Shown here: positions 33,621-40,868 of the stretch, piece after piece
Position numbering within the stretch: the first letter of the stretch is position 1
Layout of the letters: every line of letters starts with the position of its first letter
From: CADCTB01 sp035494015
GTDB taxonomy: Bacteria; Actinomycetota; Acidimicrobiia; Acidimicrobiales; AC-14
Direction: 5' to 3'
NCBI GenBank assembly: GCA_035494015.1
Contig: DATJHJ010000089.1
Coordinates: 1-64,000 of the forward strand
DNA length: 64,000 bases
Position numbers and translations under genes: made by a program
The notes under the pieces: generated by a model
The model's database searches: none
Seen by the model: only the letters and a program-made list of their open reading frames with translations
Told to the model about the DNA's origin: nothing

Positions 33621-35102
33621 ATGCCCGAGCTGCGCTGGCGCCTGGCCGACGGGAGCGACCCGCAGGGCGCCCTGTTCGAGGAGGTCGAGCGCCACGTCGG
33701 TCGGGGCGAGTTCCGGGGCATGGAGTTCCTCCACGTCCAGGCCCGCCGGGTGATCAACGAGGTCCCCAAGGCCTCCCGGATGCCCTTCCGCTGGACCATC
33801 AACGCCTACCGGGGCTGCTCGCACGCCTGCACCTACTGCCTCGATCCGTCCACGCCGGTGCTCCTGGCCGACGGCAGGACGGAGCCGATCGGCACCGTCG
33901 AAGTCGGTGACCTGGTCTACGGCACCGTTCGGCACGGCGCCGGCCGCCGGTTGGTCGTCACGCCCGTCCTCGACCGGTGGACGACGGTCAAGCCGGCCTA
34001 TCGGGTCACCTTGGCCGGCGGGACCGAGCTCGTCGCCAGCGGAGACCACCGCTTCCTGACCGAGAGGGGATGGGAGCACGTGACCGGTTCAGAGTCTGGC
34101 GGGTCCCGTCGCCCCCACCTCACGCCGGGCCGCCGGCTCCTCGGCCCGGCGCCGCCCGCCGACGGTGCCGGCCTGCGCCCCGTCGTCACCGTCGAGGCGG
34201 TCGAGGCCCTCAACGTCGAACAGCCCCTGGTGGACATCACGACCGGTACCGGGGACTTCGTGGCCAACGGCGTCATCAGCCACAACTGCTTCGCCCGGCC
34301 CACCCATGAGTACCTGGGCATGAACACGGGGGAGGACTTCGAGCGGCGGATCGTCGTGAAGATCAACGCCGTCGAGCGGGTGCGCGCCGAGCTGGCGCCG
34401 GCGCGGTGGGCGGGCGAGCACATCGCCATGGGCACGAACACCGACCCGTACCAGCGCTGCGAGGGCAAGTACCGGCTGACCCAGGGGATCGTGGGCGAGC
34501 TGGCGGCGGCGGCCAACCCGTTCTCGATCCTCACCAAGTCGACGCTCATCCTGCGCGACCTGGACCTGCTGGCCGAGGCGGCCAAGCGCACCGACGTCCG
34601 GGCCAACTTCTCGATCGGCACGCTCGACGAAGAGGTCTGGCGGCTGACGGAGCCGGGCACCCCGCACCCCCTGCGGCGGGTCGAAGCGGTGGCCAAGCTC
34701 AACCAGGCCGGCATCCCGTCGGGCGTGCTGCTGGCGCCCGTGTTGCCCGGGCTGTCGGACGACCCGGAGCAGATCGAAGCGGTGGTCAAGGCGTGCGTGG
34801 ACGCCGGTGCCCGCTTCATCTCGCCGCTGCTGCTCCACCTCCGCCCGGGGGTCCGCGAGCACTACCTGTCGTGGCTGGTGGAGGCCCGGCCGGACCTGGC
34901 CGAGCAGTATGCCGCCCTGTACCCGCGGGCCTACGCACCGGCCCAGGCGCAGGACCGGCTGGCGGCCATGGTCAGTGGGATGGTCGAGCGCCACGGCGGC
35001 CGGGCGGCCCGGCCAGCCGAGACCCGCACCGACGCCTCGCCACGGCGCGCCACTCGTGCCGCCACGCCGGCCCCCGCCCGCCAGCTCGAGCTGGGGATGT
35101 AG
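33621..35102 (+). CDS. Rv2578c-family radical SAM protein, intein-interrupted
   Basis: A 493-residue precursor. The host protein is an Rv2578c/SplB-like radical SAM protein: WTINAYRGCSHACTY precedes the Fe-S site and FARPTHEYLGMN follows. The third Cys of the CX3CX2C cluster is interrupted by a 150-residue mini-intein (33837-34286); splicing restores C-x3-C-x2-C with the +1 Cys as third ligand. The mature protein would be ~343 residues. The ATG at 33621 fits a leaderless SOS promoter; a TTG at 33582 is less likely. Family members were reported as damage-inducible in mycobacteria (recollection). The reaction is unknown, possibly DNA or nucleotide repair. Confidence 0.85.
   Translation: MPELRWRLADGSDPQGALFEEVERHVGRGEFRGMEFLHVQARRVINEVPKASRMPFRWTINAYRGCSHACTYCLDPSTPVLLADGRTEPIGTVEVGDLVYGTVRHGAGRRLVVTPVLDRWTTVKPAYRVTLAGGTELVASGDHRFLTERGWEHVTGSESGGSRRPHLTPGRRLLGPAPPADGAGLRPVVTVEAVEALNVEQPLVDITTGTGDFVANGVISHNCFARPTHEYLGMNTGEDFERRIVVKINAVERVRAELAPARWAGEHIAMGTNTDPYQRCEGKYRLTQGIVGELAAAANPFSILTKSTLILRDLDLLAEAAKRTDVRANFSIGTLDEEVWRLTEPGTPHPLRRVEAVAKLNQAGIPSGVLLAPVLPGLSDDPEQIEAVVKACVDAGARFISPLLLHLRPGVREHYLSWLVEARPDLAEQYAALYPRAYAPAQAQDRLAAMVSGMVERHGGRAARPAETRTDASPRRATRAATPAPARQLELGM
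33837..34286 (+). mobile_element. Mini-intein inside the radical SAM gene
   Basis: The segment encodes 150 residues: Cys1 in CLDPSTPVLLADG (block A), VASGDHRFLT (block B with the TxxH-type His), VEALNVEQPLVDITT (block F) and VANGVISHN with terminal His-Asn, then Cys+1. No homing endonuclease blocks (LAGLIDADG) lie between, so it splices but cannot home by itself. It is inserted exactly at an Fe-S cysteine, where removal is strictly needed. Confidence 0.88.
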
Positions 35103-35131
35103 CCGCCGCCCGAACTCGGCACGCCGATGGG

Positions 35132-36238
35132 ATGATCGACGCCGTGGCCGACCCCGTGCTGGTACTGGACGGCGAGCGCGACCCGCAGCCCCCGGCCGCG
35201 CCGGCGACGAGACCGCCGACCGCCCGGCGCATCGCCGCCCTAGCCATCGGCCTCACGGTGATCCTGGTGGCCGCCCTGATGGTCGCCCGTTCCCGGCACG
35301 ACGCCGGGCCGACATCGGTCCCGGCCCTGCCCGTCCTCGGCCCGGCGCACGACGTCTACGACGGCGACCTCGGCGACCCGTTCGTCCTCGGGGTCACCGG
35401 CGCCGGCGGCAGGATCGACAGCTACGTGGCCTTCGGCACCGGCGACTGGCCCGCCCGCGTCCCCACCGCCAGCTCGACCGACCTGCAGACGTGGCGGCAG
35501 GGCGGCGACGCCCTCCCCGACCTCCCGGCCTGGGCGGGGGCCGATCCGAAGAACTCGCTGAGCTGGGCCCCGGCCGCGCTGCAGACCGACCGGGGGTTCA
35601 TCCTCTACGTCACCCTGCCGGACGCAGCCAGCGGCCAGCAGTGCATCGGCGCCGCCACCTCCGCCGTGGCCCAGGGGCCGTACACCGGCGTGGGCGACGG
35701 GCCGCTGCTGTGCCAGCACGACCTGGGTGGCTCCATCGACCCCGCCCTCGTCCGGGACGGCACCGGCCAGCTGCACCTGCTGTGGAAGAACGACGGGAAC
35801 TCAGTGGGGGCGGCCAGCAGCCTCTGGGAGCAGCGGCTGACCGCCGACGGCCTGGGCGTGACCGGCGTGGCCCACCGACTGCTCGGCGCGTCGCTCCCGT
35901 GGCAAGGCGGGATCGTGGAGGAGCCGGCCATGGTCCCGGCCACCGGCGGGGGCTGGTGGCTCTACTACTCGGGCAACTTCTTCGACCGCCCCGAGTACGC
36001 CACCGGCCTGGCCTACTGCCCGACCATCGAGGGCCCGTGCCGGGACGTGTCCGACCAGGCCGTGCTGGCCACCCCCGCGCTGGCCCAGGACCACCAGTTC
36101 GCCCCCGGCGGCCTGGACACCTTCCTGGACAGCCAAGGCCGCCGGTGGGCGGTGTTCGACACCTGGAACCGGCCCACCCGCAACGGCCGGTTCTACTGCT
36201 GCCGCTCGCTCCAGCTGGCCGAGGTCCTGTCGGCCTGA
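35132..36238 (+). CDS. Membrane-anchored GH43-like glycoside hydrolase
   Basis: A 368-residue protein. One N-terminal helix (AALAIGLTVILVAALMV) anchors it; the rest is a five-bladed beta-propeller of the GH43 (arabinanase/xylosidase) type. Candidate catalytic residues are Asp in DGDLGDPFVLG, Asp in GGSIDPALVRDG and Glu in IVEEPAMVPA, in the usual order. Substrate is probably an arabinose- or xylose-containing polymer, but pseudo-enzymes occur. Palindrome copy B follows the stop by ~20 nt. Confidence 0.78.
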   Translation: MIDAVADPVLVLDGERDPQPPAAPATRPPTARRIAALAIGLTVILVAALMVARSRHDAGPTSVPALPVLGPAHDVYDGDLGDPFVLGVTGAGGRIDSYVAFGTGDWPARVPTASSTDLQTWRQGGDALPDLPAWAGADPKNSLSWAPAALQTDRGFILYVTLPDAASGQQCIGAATSAVAQGPYTGVGDGPLLCQHDLGGSIDPALVRDGTGQLHLLWKNDGNSVGAASSLWEQRLTADGLGVTGVAHRLLGASLPWQGGIVEEPAMVPATGGGWWLYYSGNFFDRPEYATGLAYCPTIEGPCRDVSDQAVLATPALAQDHQFAPGGLDTFLDSQGRRWAVFDTWNRPTRNGRFYCCRSLQLAEVLSA

Positions 36239-36256
36239 CCGCTCGGGTTACACCGA

Positions 36257-36306
36257 CGTTTTGGCTGCACTTACCCGCCAATTGGCGGGTGACTGCAGCC
36301 AGAACG
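36257..36306. repeat. Palindromic repeat, family 1, copy B
   Basis: A 50-nt inverted repeat: left arm TTTTGGCTGCACTTACCCGCC, right arm reading GGCGGGTGACTGCAGCCAGA, loop around AATT. It shares sequence with copies at 14455 and 40805 and lies between two convergent genes. Confidence 0.75.
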
Positions 36307-36313
36307 GGCCCGG

Positions 36314-36508
36314 CTACCCCGGGGGGGCGATGGTCTGGTCGTCCTCGGACTCGGTGACGCCGCTGTCGGCGAACTCCTCCGCGTGCTCCTCGGCGCCTTC
36401 GCCGGCGTGCTCGTCGACCAGGATGCCCGCATCCTCGGCCCGGGAGCGGGCCTTGTCGATGCGCTCGTCGATCTGGTCCAGCCGCTCGGCGTCGGGGGTG
36501 TCGGTCAT
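36314..36508 (-). CDS. Small acidic protein
   Basis: A 64-residue, strongly acidic protein with one helical heptad region (DAERLDQIDERIDKARSRAE). It resembles short conserved actinobacterial proteins of unknown function. It lies between the convergent palindrome B and the divergent response-regulator gene. Confidence 0.6.
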   Translation of the reverse strand: MTDTPDAERLDQIDERIDKARSRAEDAGILVDEHAGEGAEEHAEEFADSGVTESEDDQTIAPPG

Positions 36509-36586
36509 GAACCACTCCTACCCACCTGCACCGAATCTCCACAGGCCGCGCGGGACACCTGCACACGGGGTTCTTATCCTGGGCTC

Positions 36587-37276
36587 GTGCCGGACCGGAC
36601 CGTGGTCGTGATCGAGGACGAGGCGTCGATCGCCTCGGCGGTGGCCGCCCGGCTCCGCAGCGAGGGGTTTCGGGTGGAGACGGCGGCCGACGGGCCGACC
36701 GGCGTCACCCTGTGCCACGACCTGCGGCCCGACCTGGTCATCCTCGACCTCATGCTCCCCGGCCTCGACGGGTTGGAGGTGTGCCGGAGGGTCCAGAAGG
36801 ACCGGCCGGTCCCGGTGCTGATGCTCACCGCCCGTGACTCCGAGACAGACATGCTCGTGGGCCTGGCCGTGGGCGCCGACGACTACATGAGCAAGCCCTT
36901 CAGCCCCCGCGAGCTCGTGGCCCGGGTCCATGCCATCCTGCGCCGGATGGAGCGCACCCTCGTGTTCCCGGGGGCGGGAGCCGCCGGCGAGGTCTTGAAG
37001 GTGGGCGAGGTGGAGCTGGACTCAGCCAGCCGCCGGGTGCGGCGCTCCGGCGAGGAGGTCCACCTCACCCCCACCGAGTTCGACCTGCTGTCGTGGCTGG
37101 CCACCCATCCCGGGGCCGTCGCCACCCGGGAGCAGCTCCTCCACCAGGTGTGGGGGTACCGGGACGGTTCGGGCGCCCGGACGGTCGACTCCCACGTGCG
37201 GTCGCTGCGGCGCAAGCTCGGCGCCGGCATCGTCCGGACGGTCCACGGGGTGGGGTACGCCCTCGAGGCGACGTAA
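36587..37276 (+). CDS. OmpR-family response regulator
   Basis: A 229-residue two-component regulator. The receiver domain has the acidic pair (IEDE), the phospho-acceptor Asp54 (VILDLMLPG), Thr in LMLTARDSE and Lys in YMSKPFSPRE. The C-terminal winged helix has LTPTEFDLLSWLA and the recognition region TVDSHVRSLRRKLG. GTG start with TATCCT 6 nt upstream suggests a leaderless message. The sensor kinase follows 4 nt after the stop. Confidence 0.92.
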   Translation: MPDRTVVVIEDEASIASAVAARLRSEGFRVETAADGPTGVTLCHDLRPDLVILDLMLPGLDGLEVCRRVQKDRPVPVLMLTARDSETDMLVGLAVGADDYMSKPFSPRELVARVHAILRRMERTLVFPGAGAAGEVLKVGEVELDSASRRVRRSGEEVHLTPTEFDLLSWLATHPGAVATREQLLHQVWGYRDGSGARTVDSHVRSLRRKLGAGIVRTVHGVGYALEAT

Positions 37277-37280
37277 GGAG

Positions 37281-38282
37281 GTGCGGCCGCTCGACCCGCT
37301 GTCCTCCATCAAGATGAAGCTCGGCGCGGTGATCGTGGCCGCGGTCGCCGTCACCGTGCTCGTCGTCTCAGTCACCACCGGTGCCGGCGCCTCGCCCGTG
37401 GTCAGCGCCCTCGTCGCCGGCGCCCTGGCCCTCGGGCTGGTGCAGGTCCTGGCCCACGGGATGACCTCGCCGCTGCGGGAGATGGCGGCCGCCGCCGCGG
37501 CCATGGCCCGGGGCGACTACGGGCGACGGGTCACAGCCAGCTCCCACGACGAGGTGGGCGAGCTGGCCCGGGCGTTCAACGGCATGGCCACCCAGCTGGC
37601 CGAGGTCGACCGGGTGCGCCGGGAGCTGGTGGCCAACGTTTCCCACGAGCTACGCACGCCGATCACCGCCCTCCAGGCGGTGCTGGAGAACCTGGTCGAC
37701 GGGGTGGAGCCGGCCGACCCGGAGATCTTGCGGACCATGCTGCGCCAGGTCGAGCGACTCGGCACCCTCGTCGCCCAGCTCCTCGACCTGTCCAGGCTGG
37801 AGTCGGGTGCCGTCCCCCTCCAGCGGCGCCCCTTCGACCTGCGGCCGCTGCTGGAGGACGCTGCCGGGGAGACGCGGCTGCACACCACCGACGTCGAGGT
37901 CGCGGTCAGCGTCGACCCGCCCGGAGCCACGGCCGACGGCGACCCGGAACGGGTCCACCAGGTGGTGGCCAACCTCCTCGACAACGCGGTGCGGTACTCG
38001 CCGCCCGGGGGCCGGGTCGAGTTGCGCGCCTCCCGGAGCCGTAGCAGCGTGACCATCGAGGTGTGCGACGAAGGGCCCGGGATCCCCGAGCAGGACTCGA
38101 CCCGGGTCTTCGAGCGCTTCTACCGGGCCGACGCGGCCCGCTCGTCGACCGAAGGCGGCGCCGGCCTGGGCCTGGCCATCGCCCGGTGGATCGTCGACCT
38201 CCACGGCGGCGAGATCCGGGCCGAGGCCCGCCAGCCCCACGGCTGCCGCATGGTCGTGGTCCTCCCGACCGGGCGCGCCTGA
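37281..38282 (+). CDS. Sensor histidine kinase
   Basis: A 333-residue membrane kinase paired with the upstream regulator. Two N-terminal helices (LGAVIVAAVAVTVLVVSV and VVSALVAGALALGLV) are joined by almost no extracellular loop, then HAMP (EMAAAAAAMARGDYGRRV), the phospho-acceptor His122 (NVSHELRTPI), and ATPase boxes N (NLLDNAVRYSP), G1 (DEGPGI) and G2 (GAGLGLAIARWIV). The tiny loop suggests it senses something in or at the membrane. The GTG at 37281 sits directly on the Shine-Dalgarno, so the true start could be a few codons downstream. Confidence 0.92.
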   Translation: MRPLDPLSSIKMKLGAVIVAAVAVTVLVVSVTTGAGASPVVSALVAGALALGLVQVLAHGMTSPLREMAAAAAAMARGDYGRRVTASSHDEVGELARAFNGMATQLAEVDRVRRELVANVSHELRTPITALQAVLENLVDGVEPADPEILRTMLRQVERLGTLVAQLLDLSRLESGAVPLQRRPFDLRPLLEDAAGETRLHTTDVEVAVSVDPPGATADGDPERVHQVVANLLDNAVRYSPPGGRVELRASRSRSSVTIEVCDEGPGIPEQDSTRVFERFYRADAARSSTEGGAGLGLAIARWIVDLHGGEIRAEARQPHGCRMVVVLPTGRA

Positions 38283-38354
38283 CCCGGTCCCACCCTGGGG
38301 ATCGCCCGCCGGGAGGGCTCGACCTGAGCCGTCCCGGGGACGATCCGTGCCCGC

Positions 38355-38693
38355 CTAGGCGATGAGCGTGATCTCTTCGTCGGTCACGGCCACCTCCGGG
38401 CGGGGGTTCTTGGGCGGCCGGCCCCGAGGCCGCTTGACCGCCAGCACCTTGCCCTTGAAGAACAGCCGCCCGCCCCAGACGCCGTAGGGCTCGCGCCGGG
38501 CCAACGCAGCCTGGAAACAGGCCTCCTGCACCTCGCACGCACCGCAGAAGGCCTTGGCCCGGGCGATGTCGTCGAGCTGCTCGGAGAAGAACAGCGCAAC
38601 CAGGGCTCCCGTCCCGTCGTTGCACCGTGCGTTGGCCCAGACGAATTCCGCGTCCTGGTCGGGCTCCTCGTTGTCCCGCCGCTCGGCCAGCAT
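38355..38693 (-). CDS. whiB7: WhiB7-type transcription factor
   Basis: A 112-residue WhiB-like Fe-S regulator. Ligand cysteines are 24, 50, 53 and 59 (CGACEVQEAC), followed by GVWGG (71-75) and an AT-hook KRPRGRPPK near residue 90. The AT-hook directly after GVWGG is the mark of WhiB7, the inducer of intrinsic antibiotic resistance, which binds AT-rich DNA next to the -35 of its target promoters together with the housekeeping sigma factor. Strong Shine-Dalgarno (AGAGGAG). The leader has a candidate autoregulated promoter, upstream ORF and attenuator (features at 38790-39059). Confidence 0.85.
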   Translation of the reverse strand: MLAERRDNEEPDQDAEFVWANARCNDGTGALVALFFSEQLDDIARAKAFCGACEVQEACFQAALARREPYGVWGGRLFFKGKVLAVKRPRGRPPKNPRPEVAVTDEEITLIA

Positions 38694-38789
38694 CTCGGTC
38701 GCTCCTCTCTCGTTCGTGTCCGATGTCTGCGTGTCGTGTGTTCTCGTCTGTTTTGGTTCGCTGCTTCTGTCCGGTTCCCGGGAAAGCAC

Positions 38790-38818
38790 AAGGCCGCCGG
38801 GGGAATCCCGGCGGCCTT
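38790..38818 (-). terminator. Attenuator-like hairpin in the whiB7 leader
   Basis: A perfect 12-bp stem (38790-38801 with 38807-38818) and 5-nt loop, 96 nt upstream of the whiB7 ATG and 27 nt past the stop of the small upstream ORF. On the minus strand it is followed by a T-containing stretch (CCTTGTGCTTT). The position fits the transcription attenuator known for whiB7/wblC leaders. Confidence 0.6.
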
Positions 38819-38845
38819 GGGGCCTTCCTCGGAGGTGACTGCTGC

Positions 38846-39013
38846 CTATCCGGCTGCATCGCCTCCTGAGCCCCAGGGCCGCACGTTGTACTTGTGAATG
38901 CCGAACGACCGCCCGGCCGCATGCGCTGCGACATCCATGACCGTGGACGGGCGCGCCAGGCGGCCACCACGGCTGCCCAGCTCGGTCGCGCACTGCCAAG
39001 TCACCTGACGCAT
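38846..39013 (-). CDS. Upstream ORF in the whiB7 leader
   Basis: A 55-codon ORF (MRQVTWQC...) whose ATG at 39013 falls about where transcription should start from the predicted promoter, so it would be leaderless. A shorter start at 38938 (MDVAAHAAG) gives 30 codons. It ends HKYNVRPWGSGGDAAG just before the hairpin. Ribosome stalling in such ORFs controls read-through into whiB7 in mycobacteria and streptomycetes. Alanine codons are frequent, which may matter for sensing. Confidence 0.5.
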   Translation of the reverse strand: MRQVTWQCATELGSRGGRLARPSTVMDVAAHAAGRSFGIHKYNVRPWGSGGDAAG

Positions 39014-39019
39014 GGCTAC

Positions 39020-39059
39020 ATGGTTGTCATCCGCGCCGGGCGGCGTCAACCGAATTAAT
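39020..39059 (-). promoter_or_regulatory. whiB7 promoter with AT-rich WhiB7 site
   Basis: On the minus strand an AT-rich run ATTAATT (39059-39053) lies 3 nt before TTGACG (39049-39044), with AACCAT (39025-39020) 18 nt further as a weak -10. An AT block 3 nt upstream of the -35 is the WhiB7 binding signature, and is striking in this GC-rich DNA. Confidence 0.55.
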
Positions 39060-39074
39060 CGAATAGCTGAGAAG

Positions 39075-39428
39075 ATGGGTCCCATGCCGATGCGGACCGA
39101 CTGCAAGAACTACGAGAGCCGGACCTACCCGACCGGCGAGACGGTGCGGAAGTGCAACATCGATCTCGCTCCGGAGGCCCCCTGGCGGTGCCCGGCGGAC
39201 TGCGTGGGCTTCGCCCCCCGCCTGGCCGACGTCAACTGGGCCCACGGCAACCTCATCAGCCCACCCACGCCCGAGGAGCCACCCGGCCTGGACGAGGGGG
39301 CGGCCGAGCTGCTGGACGAGGCCGAAGACATCATCAACGCCGCCGGCCCCCGGATCATGGAGGAGCTGGGCGTGCAGCGCGACCGCGAGCGGGCCCCGTG
39401 GTGGAAGCGCCTGGGCAAGCGCCGCTGA
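39075..39428 (+). CDS. Conserved Cys-containing hypothetical protein
   Basis: A 117-residue protein starting MGPMPMRTDCKNYESRTY; the ATG at 39084 is also possible. Four Cys residues are spaced as metal ligands: DCKNYE, VRKCNID, PWRCPADCVGF. Then comes an acidic stretch and a basic C-terminal tail (WWKRLGKRR). I know similar actinobacterial proteins but no function. Its last codon overlaps the next ORF (CTGA), which in turn overlaps the Doc-like gene, so it belongs to that unit. It runs divergent from whiB7. Confidence 0.65.
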   Translation: MGPMPMRTDCKNYESRTYPTGETVRKCNIDLAPEAPWRCPADCVGFAPRLADVNWAHGNLISPPTPEEPPGLDEGAAELLDEAEDIINAAGPRIMEELGVQRDRERAPWWKRLGKRR

Positions 39429-39604
39429 CCACGGGGACCAAGAACAGCCCCCTCCGCCTCGCCCCCGAACGAGCCGACCGGCTGCGTGAGGCCCTCGCTC
39501 GTTCCGTCGACGAGCGCCGGCGTGACCCGGAGTTCCGCCGCCTGCTCGACGACCACCGCACCCGGCACGCGGAGGTGCTGCAGCTCCTGGCGGACGACGA
39601 TTGA
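39425..39604 (+). CDS. Small basic protein, possible antitoxin-like partner
   Basis: A 59-codon frame between two coupled genes. It has no ATG, GTG or TTG near its start; the codon overlapping the upstream stop is CTG (CTGA overlap). The product is helical and charged: LAPERADRLREALARSVDERR, then FRRLLDDHRTRHAEVLQLLA. Its stop overlaps the TTG of the Doc-like gene (TTGA). Position and size suggest an antitoxin or chaperone for the downstream protein, but similarity is too weak to name a family. Confidence 0.5.
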   Translation: MTTGTKNSPLRLAPERADRLREALARSVDERRRDPEFRRLLDDHRTRHAEVLQLLADDD

Positions 39605-40509
39605 GGCGCCTCGACCTCGCCGACCTGGTGGCCATCGCCGCCGAGCTGACCGAGATCGAGACGCCCAAGCTCCTGGAGACCCTGGCCACCACGCCGCTGG
39701 CCGGACTGCTCGCCGAGGCCGGCCCGCCCCTGCCCCCGCACGAGGCCGCCGCCGTCCTGCTGACCGGCATCGTGCAGCTCGATCCGCTCCCGGCGGGGAC
39801 CCGGCGGCTGGCCCTGCTGACCGCCCTGCGCCTGCTGGCCGTGAACGGCCTCGTCGCCACCTTCGATCCCCGCCCCACCCGCCGGCTGCTCGGCGACATC
39901 GCCGCCGGCAACACGGACGTGGCCGCAGTCACGGCGTGGCTCGACACGCGGGTTACCGCGGCCGACCCCCTCGGCGGGGCCCTACGGGACCTACTGACGC
40001 CCGACGCGTGGGCGGCCATCGAGCTGGCCGCCGCCCGGGCCCGGCGTCACGGCCGACAGTTGATCACCGACGTCGACCTGCTGCTCGGCCTGTTCGGCCA
40101 GGGAACAGGTCCCGCGGGCCAGGCGCTCGGGGCCACCGACGGGCTGGAGGCAGTGGCTTCGTGGCCACTGCGACCACCGCTGCCGGCGTTCGAGCCGGAG
40201 GTCCGCAAGGTCCTGGAGCTGGGCATGCGGGCCGCGGTCAGGCTCGGGCACGGCGAGATCAACGGCGGCCACCTGCTCCTCGGGCTGCTCGACGGCGGCC
40301 ATCGTGGCGCCCTCCCCGGCGACGTCGACCCCGGCCAGGTGCGGCGACGGGTCCTCGATCTGCTCGGACCACCGACCGCCGCCGGCGGCGAGGTCGCCCA
40401 GCGGCTCGACCGCCTGGCCGGCTGGCTGCGGGCCACGGACCCGGAGGCGGCGGCCGAGCTGGAGGACGTCGCCGACCTGCACCGCGCCGGCCTCGACCGC
40501 CTCGTCTAG
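39601..40509 (+). CDS. Degenerate Doc/Fic-like domain fused to Clp_N repeats
   Basis: A 302-residue protein. Residues 1-~130 align by pattern with the toxin Doc: MRRLDLADLVAIAAE at the start, then AAAVLLTGIVQLDPLPAGTR, LALLTALRLLAVNGL and a helical tail. The Fic motif HPFxDGNKR is replaced by DPLPAGTRR, so the catalytic His, Asp and Asn are gone. Residues ~135-260 hold two Clp N-terminal repeats (AIELAAARARRHGRQLITDV and LELGMRAAVRLGHGEINGGH). TTG start. A non-catalytic scaffold or adaptor for Clp machinery is conceivable (inference). Confidence 0.6.
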   Translation: MRRLDLADLVAIAAELTEIETPKLLETLATTPLAGLLAEAGPPLPPHEAAAVLLTGIVQLDPLPAGTRRLALLTALRLLAVNGLVATFDPRPTRRLLGDIAAGNTDVAAVTAWLDTRVTAADPLGGALRDLLTPDAWAAIELAAARARRHGRQLITDVDLLLGLFGQGTGPAGQALGATDGLEAVASWPLRPPLPAFEPEVRKVLELGMRAAVRLGHGEINGGHLLLGLLDGGHRGALPGDVDPGQVRRRVLDLLGPPTAAGGEVAQRLDRLAGWLRATDPEAAAELEDVADLHRAGLDRLV

Positions 40510-40672
40510 ATGATCCGGGCGTGGCGGGGCGAGGTCTCTTCGTCGACGCGCTGGTCAAGGACGACCTCGTCGCCCGCCTGCTCGGAAGCCGGACCGTCGC
40601 CGACCCCTAACCGGCGCGCTACCTCCCCGACATCAGCAGTACCCGCCCATGGCGCCGCCGCCTCCTGACCGC

Positions 40673-40717
40673 TTTCCGGGCCCAGAAGTACCCCCAGGGT
40701 ACTTTCAGGCCCGGAAA
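40673..40717. repeat. Palindromic repeat, family 2, copy D
   Basis: A 45-nt inverted repeat with 21-nt arms (two mismatches) and a 3-nt loop. It begins TTTCCGGGCCCAGAAGTACC and ends AGGCCCGGAAA. Identical over all 45 nt to the copy at 54097. Confidence 0.85.
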
Positions 40718-40804
40718 ACCGTCGGGTTCGCCCGGGCGTGGATCCGCGAGGCGATCGAGCGGGCCCTCCGGCGTTCGCCCAGGGGCGGGGAGCGACGACC
40801 TCAT

Positions 40805-40854
40805 CGTTCTGGCTGCAGTTACCCGCCTATGCGCGGGTAACTGCAGCCAGAACG
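40805..40854. repeat. Palindromic repeat, family 1, copy C (perfect)
   Basis: Two perfectly complementary 22-nt arms around a 6-nt loop (CTATGC); the left arm begins CGTTCTGGCTGCAGTTACCC. Best-preserved member of family 1 in the window, 14 nt before the end of the minus-strand rhodanese-CBS gene. Confidence 0.88.
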
Positions 40855-40868
40855 AGAGGGAGGGGGGG

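Larger units (their letters stand above)
40510..40868. other. Intergenic region with two palindromic repeats
   Basis: A 359-nt gap between convergent genes. It contains a 29-codon ORF (40521-40610, GTG start, MAGRGLFVDALVKDDLVA...) with gene-like codon use that may be a gene remnant, palindrome family 2 copy D (40673-40717) and family 1 copy C (40805-40854). Nothing else was recognised. Confidence 0.6.

Noticed and set aside
36243..36256. tRNA or riboswitch in the gaps near the palindromes
   Set aside because: The structures are simple hairpins; no cloverleaf, CCA end or known aptamer core was seen here or elsewhere in the window.
40521..40610. 29-codon ORF as a separate gene
   Set aside because: No Shine-Dalgarno and no recognisable similarity; kept only as a note in the intergenic entry.
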